In this document: in pieces, positions 23,584 to 26,997 of the stretch
Position numbering within the stretch: position 1 is the first letter of the stretch
Layout: each line of letters begins with the position of its first letter
Assembly (NCBI GenBank): GCA_049314555.1
Contig: JBMOEW010000038.1
Span: forward strand, 1 to 26,997
Source: REEB509 sp049314555
GTDB taxonomy: Bacteria > Pseudomonadota > Alphaproteobacteria > Caulobacterales > Aquidulcibacteraceae
DNA: 26,997 bases
Direction of reading: 5' to 3'
The notes under the pieces: generated by a model
Seen by the model: only the letters and a program-made list of their open reading frames with translations
Databases searched by the model: none
What the model was told of the DNA's origin: nothing
Position numbers and translations under genes: made by a program

Positions 23584-24085
23584 GCTCAGAGCTTGTACGC
23601 GGCGCCCCAGTCATGGGCCACAGAGGTGCCGTTTGTTAACGGCGCGTGGCGGTCCAAAAGCCGGATGGGGTAGTGGGCCCGGTCGAGATCAATCTGCCGA
23701 ATCCGCCAAGCCTGACGTGGTGGGCGGCCCCCAGATCAACCGCGCGGCGAGAAGGCAAGGGCCGCCTTGAGGCGGCCGTAGGCTTGCCCTTGGCCTTGTC
23801 GCCGCGCGGGCGCCAGAGTGGCGCTCGGCGCGGGCTTTCATTCGCCTGCGACATCCGCCTCAGGGATCGCCGCCCGGTAGGGGCGATACGCGGCGGGCGC
23901 CGCGGCTCGACGCGGAACGCGCAAGAGCCCGACCGCCTTTGGCGGTGACGCCCAAACCGATCCAATCCAGCGACAGCCGCGGCAGTCCTCCAGTCAATTC
24001 TCGATCTATAGGCCCCCAGGGAGGCAAGCTTGCAGGACGCAAGACCGTTTCGCCATGCCCGCTTCGTATGCTGCCGATCAGAGGG
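23584..24085. other. non-coding stretch between the AAA ATPase gene and trbB remnant
   Basis: No frame here has a recognisable motif: the open frames on both strands are arginine-rich and low in information. The interval holds the large inverted repeat at 23741-23808 and the 10-base palindrome GCAAGCTTGC near 24024. In GC-rich plasmids and integrative elements such stretches often lie between conjugation genes. I did not find a known oriT core or iterons. Confidence 0.5.
23741..23808. repeat. large imperfect inverted repeat (cruciform-capable)
   Basis: The left arm, 23741-23762, starts CGCGCGGCGAGAAGGCAAGG. The right arm, 23786-23808, is its reverse complement except for one substitution and one extra base. 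Between them CGCC-TTGA-GGCG makes a small hairpin. An alternative nested fold pairs GGCAAG with CTTGCC around a perfect 7-bp GGCCGCC/GGCGGCC stem. No T-run follows on either strand, so it is not a simple terminator. Confidence 0.7.
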
Positions 24086-24325
24086 TCAGACCGCACGGCC
24101 GGCTTTGGAAGTCTCCCAAGCCCTTAGCGCCTGCGGGACAAAGATCTCCTCCACCTTTCGCCCCTCTGCTGTCCGCCGGATATACACCACCACATCCACC
24201 GCCTGCTGAATGGTTCGCGTCGGCGCTGCGGCAGCCACTTCGGCAATCAGATCTTCCAACCGCTGAAACGCTTCTGCAGCGGAGTTGGCGTGGATCGTCG
24301 CAGAGCCGGCGTGGCAGGCTTGCAA
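24086..24325 (-). pseudogene. trbB: remnant of a TrbB/VirB11-type conjugation ATPase (fragment B)
   Basis: About 79 residues remain of the C-terminal end of a P-type conjugative transfer ATPase. HAGSATIHANSAAEAFQRLE corresponds to the family's T/A-IHANSA motif, and PTRTIQQAVDVVVYIRRTAE, continuing GRKVEEI, to the last conserved strand. Walker A and B are missing. The open frame continues upstream to 24508, but that part is unrelated and runs into the lipoprotein gene on the other strand. In intact TrbB the motif is preceded by a longer tract such as NTGHPGG, which is shortened here. It is a relic of a conjugative element and is repeated in part at 22193-22273. Confidence 0.6.
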
Positions 24326-24428
24326 CCCGTCGGTGCCAATCTTGTGATCCGCCGCACGGCTGCCCTCCCTTGTTGCGCCAGACCGCCGCCTTATGTCTTG
24401 GATCCAATAGACAAAGGGGCGCGACCAC

Positions 24429-24755
24429 ATGAAACCATTCCTTCTGGCCCCGTTGCTGCTCACCGCCGCGTGCAGCCACACCGGCATGTACGCCCTTTCG
24501 GACCGCACCCCTTCGGATCAGGCCATGACTTTCAACGGCACCGAGCTGTCGGTCGAGGCGGACGGCGACTTTCTGCTGGAAACCAACGGCCGGCTGCTGT
24601 TCGTCGACGTCGGCGACACCGGTGCAGAGGTTGAACTGGGCGATCGCGTGACCGTTTCGGGACGGACCGACAACGACAAGGACGAAGCCGAAGCGCCGGA
24701 ACTGGATGCGGAGTCGGTAATGGACTGGCTATCCCCAGCCGCGCCCACGAAATAG
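24429..24755 (+). CDS. small putative lipoprotein with possible OB-fold
   Basis: A 108-residue protein. The N-terminus MKPFLLAPLLLTAACSHTGM is a lipoprotein signal with the lipid-anchored cysteine at residue 15 (TAAC). The mature part, ELSVEADGDFLLETNGRLLF and then LGDRVTVSGRTDND, has the alternating strands and the GDRVTVSGR turn of small OB-fold envelope proteins. The tail is acidic (DEAEAPELDAES). I do not recognise a named family. AAAGGGGC lies upstream of the ATG. GGCCGT and ACGGCC flank a loop just after the stop and precede GTTTTG, a weak terminator candidate. Its location beside the conjugation relic suggests accessory DNA. Confidence 0.6.
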   Translation: MKPFLLAPLLLTAACSHTGMYALSDRTPSDQAMTFNGTELSVEADGDFLLETNGRLLFVDVGDTGAEVELGDRVTVSGRTDNDKDEAEAPELDAESVMDWLSPAAPTK

Positions 24756-25168
24756 GGGCCGTCACGACGGGGTGAGAATCCGCCACGGCCGTTTTGACAT
24801 CAGCGATCGTGCAACTAGGCTTCCGCTCAGCGCCAAGGCGGCGATCAGCATCTCATCGGCGCCCGCTCATGCGGACGCGCGAGCAGATAGCGCGAGCAGC
24901 TAGCCGCTCGTCGCGCTGATCGTCTTCAGCAGCGCCAAGTTCGCCCAGGCACCGCGTAAGCGCTTCTCATCTAACGAAACAACGCGTCCAGCCTTCTTCA
25001 TGCGACATCCTGCCCCTTCGTCGCCAATTGTCGTTCCTGAACGCAATCCTATCTGACGGTTACGGGCCGGGCCCCTCTGGCGCAGCGCGAGCAATCGCGG
25101 GCGCGATGTCGGACCGTCGAGGGCTTTATTCAGGCCTTCGGATCTCTGACACGGGAGCCGCTTTTACC
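24756..25168. other. intergenic region with tandem 13-mers and the AOX control region
   Basis: No convincing gene is seen. Features are a tandem pair of 13-mers, CGCGAGCAGATAG (24878-24890) and CGCGAGCAGCTAG (24891-24903), and the first copy of the two-part block described at 25067. A 33-codon minus-strand frame from 25001 to 24900 (MKKAGRVVSLDEKRLRGAWA and so on) has AGGA before its ATG but no known relatives that I recognise. Confidence 0.45.
25067..25112 (+). repeat. two-part upstream block, copy 1 (before the AOX gene)
   Basis: CCGGGCCCCTCTGG (25067-25080) is followed 20 bases later by GCGCGATGTCGG (25101-25112), which ends 56 bases before the AOX start codon. Both parts are repeated exactly at 25892-25940. 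It may be a shared promoter, operator or leader element. Confidence 0.6.
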
Positions 25169-25834
25169 ATGACATCGATTTCCAACCCAAAACTCTATCG
25201 CCATCGTCCGCCGCAGGACCTGTCCGATCGCATCGCGCTCGCGCTCACGAAGACGTTACGTTTCGTGGCCGATCGGTTCTTTCAGAAGCGCTATGGCCAC
25301 CGCGCCGTGGTCTTGGAAACCGTGGCCGCAGTCCCGGGTATGGTCGCCGGCATGCTCAATCACCTCAAGTGCTTGCGGCGCATGGAGGGCGATCGAGGAT
25401 GGATCAGGACGCTGCTCGAGGAGGCTGAAAACGAGCGCATGCACCTGATGACGTTCGTGGCGATCGCGAAGCCAAACGCCTTTGAACGCGCGCTGATTGT
25501 TTTAGCGCAGGGCCTATTTTTCAACGCGTTTTTTCTTCTTTACCTTGTCTCGCCGAGAACAGCTCACAGGCTTGTAGGCTACTTCGAAGAGGAGGCGGTG
25601 ATTAGCTACACCGCCTATCTGGAAGAGATCGACGCTGGCCGCCTGCCCAACAGCCCCGCGCCAGAAATCGCAATCACCTATTGGGGGCTTCCGCTGAACG
25701 CTGGCCTGCGCGATGTCGTGATTGCTGTGCGCGCCGATGAAGCGGGTCATCGCGACGTTAACCATCAGTTTGCAGATGAACTCACGGCGTTGCCGCCCGC
25801 CCCGGCGAACGAAGTGGCGATGACAAGTTCGTGA
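25169..25834 (+). CDS. aox: alternative oxidase (AOX), ubiquinol-oxidising diiron enzyme
   Basis: A 221-residue membrane-associated ubiquinol oxidase that reduces oxygen to water without pumping protons and is insensitive to cyanide. All four ligand motifs are visible: LETVAAVPGMVAGML, LLEEAENERMHLMTF, YFEEEAVISYTAYLEEID and RADEAGHRDVNH. The last keeps the ExxH ligands, with glycine in place of the more usual first histidine. The hydrophobic stretch ALIVLAQGLFFNAFFLLYLV would bind one membrane leaflet. The ATG at 25169 was chosen because family similarity begins right after it; GGGAG lies eleven bases upstream. AOX is patchily distributed in bacteria, and here it sits in accessory DNA. No neighbouring regulator gene is visible. 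Confidence 0.94.
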   Translation: MTSISNPKLYRHRPPQDLSDRIALALTKTLRFVADRFFQKRYGHRAVVLETVAAVPGMVAGMLNHLKCLRRMEGDRGWIRTLLEEAENERMHLMTFVAIAKPNAFERALIVLAQGLFFNAFFLLYLVSPRTAHRLVGYFEEEAVISYTAYLEEIDAGRLPNSPAPEIAITYWGLPLNAGLRDVVIAVRADEAGHRDVNHQFADELTALPPAPANEVAMTSS

Positions 25835-25891
25835 GACGCTGATGTGCAATCTTGGAAATGCGCACGTCAGTCCCAAATAAGGCATAACGAA

Positions 25892-25940
25892 CCGGGCCCC
25901 TCTGGTGCCTCAGGCCCTCACAGCCGAAGCGCGATGTCGG
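25892..25940 (+). repeat. two-part upstream block, copy 2 (before the small-gene pair)
   Basis: CCGGGCCCCTCTGG (25892-25905) and GCGCGATGTCGG (25929-25940) repeat the blocks found before the AOX gene, in the same order and orientation, with 23 instead of 20 bases between them. A perfect CGCCGAC-AAAC-GTCGGCG hairpin follows at 25954-25971. Confidence 0.6.
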
Positions 25941-26042
25941 TTCACATCGGGATCGCCGACAAACGTCGGCGGGACAAGGCCGCTTCAGTGTTCATCCTGA
26001 GATAGGGCTTGTCCTTCCTCCCGAAAACAACAGGAGGAGCAT

Positions 26043-26240
26043 ATGATCACCAAAAGCATCGCTGCGATCAAAGACCGGCTTGTGCAGGTTGAAGATCGGT
26101 CGGCTACCGAACGACGGCGCAAAGATCCGTACCCGGCTGTTGTCGACTCGCTTTGGAACGAGCTAGCGGCACTCAGAGACGAAATGTGGGCTCTGCGGCG
26201 TGAGCGCAGGGTGCGGGTTTCAACGCAGGCGCGCCCATGA
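26043..26240 (+). CDS. small charged coiled-coil protein
   Basis: A 65-residue protein preceded by a strong AGGAGGAGC Shine-Dalgarno sequence (about 26033-26041), the best in the window. It is rich in arginine, glutamate and tryptophan: AAIKDRLVQVEDRSATERRR, then AVVDSLWNELAALRDEMWAL. The second half has a heptad pattern suited to a short coiled coil. There is no signal peptide or metal site. Its stop overlaps the ATG of the next small gene by four bases (ATGA), so the two are co-translated. I do not recognise the family. The strong ribosome site and coupling argue that it is a real gene. Confidence 0.72.
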   Translation: MITKSIAAIKDRLVQVEDRSATERRRKDPYPAVVDSLWNELAALRDEMWALRRERRVRVSTQARP

Positions 26241-26413
26241 TGGACCGCCGTATTCAAGCGCTTCGCGCGCGCCACGCCGAACTGGAGCTTGCCCTCCACG
26301 AAGAGGCGAGCAGACCCCGGCCCAATCTGACAGCGGTTCGCAAGCTGAAGCAACGCAAGCTCGTCCTCAAAGACGAGATCGCAGCACTCAGCGTTCAAGT
26401 CGAACGCGCCTAA
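26237..26413 (+). CDS. DUF465/YdcH-like small protein
   Basis: A 58-residue protein, too short for many gene finders. It begins MMDRRIQALRARHAELELAL and continues EEASRPRPN, then LKQRKLVLKDEIAAL, which is the characteristic pattern of DUF465 (YdcH): a helical hairpin with a central RPxPD/N turn and a LKxRKLxLKDEI second helix. The function of the family is unknown. It overlaps the preceding small gene by four bases, and a terminator follows 42 bases after its stop, so the two small genes form a complete unit. Confidence 0.82.
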   Translation: MMDRRIQALRARHAELELALHEEASRPRPNLTAVRKLKQRKLVLKDEIAALSVQVERA

Positions 26414-26455
26414 ACTTCAGTACGCGTCGCCATCCCCACCCTGCAGGCGACGCGC

Positions 26456-26501
26456 GCCGGGTCTCGCCTGTGCCCCCACCGCGCGGGACCCGGCTCTTTT
26501 T
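26456..26501 (+). terminator. rho-independent terminator after the small-gene pair
   Basis: GCCGGGTCTCGC (26456-26467) pairs with GCGGGACCCGGC (26483-26494) over 12 bases with one G-T pair, followed by TCTTTTT. A second 8-bp inverted repeat, GCGTCGCC/GGCGACGC (26424-26453), lies just before it. Confidence 0.85.
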
Positions 26502-26516
26502 CAGCGAGTATGTTGC

Positions 26517-26960
26517 ATGATGAGCGCCCTTCAAGCGCACGACCCTGTGTTTCCCCGCGAACGAAAGGCGGCGCAATTCGCGCCGCCTCGGTCAACGTAC
26601 AAACAAGGGCTAAACGCCCCCTACTTCTCAGCCGTGATCAATATCGAGGCTGGCGGGCTGTCTTTGAACAAAAGGCGTCGTATCGCCGAGCTATTAGGTA
26701 CAATCGAGGGTTTGGCACCGGAGCGTATTCAGTATGTCGATGGGGCTAGCCTCACGCGCACATTGCACAATCTGGCCGCGTTGCGGCCAGATGCGGTGAT
26801 CGTGTGCGGTGGCGACGGCACGGCGCGCACGGCGATCGAAACCCTTACGCCTCTTGGGGTTGCGACTGTGCCATTACCGGGTGGCACGCTCAATCGGCTG
26901 GTATCCGCCGTTTTCGGCCACAGCCGAACGGACGAGATCATTGTGTCGTGCGTCATGTGA
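26517..26960 (+). CDS. diacylglycerol/sphingosine-kinase-like protein, 3'-truncated
   Basis: Only the N-terminal part of a DAGK catalytic-domain protein (LCB5/YegS type) remains, 147 residues against about 300 in intact relatives. Motifs are the ATP-binding VCGGDGTARTA (GGDGT at residues 98-102) and the following VPLPGGTLNRLVS loop. After residue about 140 the sequence changes to IIVSCVM and stops where the IS-like end begins, so the C-terminal lid and substrate domain are lost. The first 35 residues are weakly conserved, and a perfect hairpin (GGCGGCGC-AATTC-GCGCCGCC, 26567-26587) lies inside them, so the true start may be further downstream. Intact relatives phosphorylate lipids in the cytosolic leaflet. 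The truncated product is probably inactive. Confidence 0.75.
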   Translation: MMSALQAHDPVFPRERKAAQFAPPRSTYKQGLNAPYFSAVINIEAGGLSLNKRRRIAELLGTIEGLAPERIQYVDGASLTRTLHNLAALRPDAVIVCGGDGTARTAIETLTPLGVATVPLPGGTLNRLVSAVFGHSRTDEIIVSCVM

Positions 26961-26997
26961 AATTGCCCCCTCGGCGTCACGAGGAATTGCCCCCTCC
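26956..26997. mobile_element. probable left end of an IS21-family insertion sequence
   Basis: The lipid-kinase-like frame is interrupted at about 26956 by TGTGAAATTGCCCCCTCGGC. AATTGCCCCCTC occurs at 26961-26972 and again at 26985-26996, 24 bases apart. IS21-family elements start with TG and carry several short internal repeats at their ends, and ends containing AATTGCCCCC are, as far as I recall, common in this family in Proteobacteria. The transposase genes would lie outside the window. Confidence 0.55.

Noticed and set aside
23636..23965. Overlapping open frames on both strands after the AAA ATPase gene
   Set aside because: No motif, no ribosome site, composition typical of random GC-rich frames, and the large inverted repeat runs through them.
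24900..25001. 33-codon minus-strand frame beginning MKKAGRVVSLDEKRL
   Set aside because: It has a possible AGGA ribosome site, but it is too short and unrecognised to call a gene. Noted only in the intergenic entry.
1..26997. CRISPR arrays, tRNA or rRNA genes
   Set aside because: No regularly spaced repeats with variable spacers and no tRNA or rRNA sequence were recognised by eye. A tRNAscan or CRISPR search was not possible here.

Overview
The window reads as a chromosomal segment of a GC-rich alphaproteobacterium. The evidence is an NrnC-type nanoRNase, which is typical of Alphaproteobacteria; an alphaproteobacterial-style 6S RNA upstream of the 5-formyltetrahydrofolate cyclo-ligase gene; an lptC-lptA-lptB-rpoN block; large TonB-dependent receptors; and an acetoacetate decarboxylase/patatin/PHB-depolymerase neighbourhood. 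A caulobacterial or sphingomonad-like host would fit, but genus cannot be set from sequence alone.

Region 1 (1-10279) is mostly minus-strand housekeeping. A 6S RNA with its own promoter leads into a folate cyclo-ligase and YebC. After a plus-strand MFS transporter, the minus strand carries an oxidoreductase, a porin gene broken by a single in-frame stop, nrnC, the LPS-export genes lptC-lptA-lptB, and rpoN, listed in their order of transcription.

Region 2 (about 10357-17717, plus strand) is a vitamin B12 uptake operon. A promoter and a complete cobalamin riboswitch precede btuB-btuF-btuC-btuD, whose reading frames overlap end to start. A second TonB-dependent receptor of unknown substrate follows and ends at a strong hairpin.

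Region 3 (17878-21957) joins a PHB-depolymerase-family esterase, converging with a patatin-like hydrolase and acetoacetate decarboxylase. This looks like polymer or ketone-body carbon turnover. A small outer-membrane beta-barrel gene follows; four heptamers repeat in tandem in its putative promoter.

Region 4 (about 22190-26997) is accessory. Two decayed copies of the C-terminal end of a conjugation ATPase (TrbB/VirB11 type) flank an AAA ATPase gene that appears to be expressed from a leaderless mRNA. Next come a small lipoprotein, a cyanide-insensitive-type alternative oxidase, and two overlapping small genes, one of them DUF465/YdcH-like. The oxidase gene and the small-gene pair carry the same two upstream sequence blocks, which suggests shared control. 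The window ends in a diacylglycerol/lipid-kinase-type gene cut off by what looks like the end of an IS21-family element.

No wholly new multi-gene system is proved here. The best candidates for something undescribed are the AAA ATPase island, the AOX/small-protein pair with shared upstream blocks, and the heptamer-repeat promoter.
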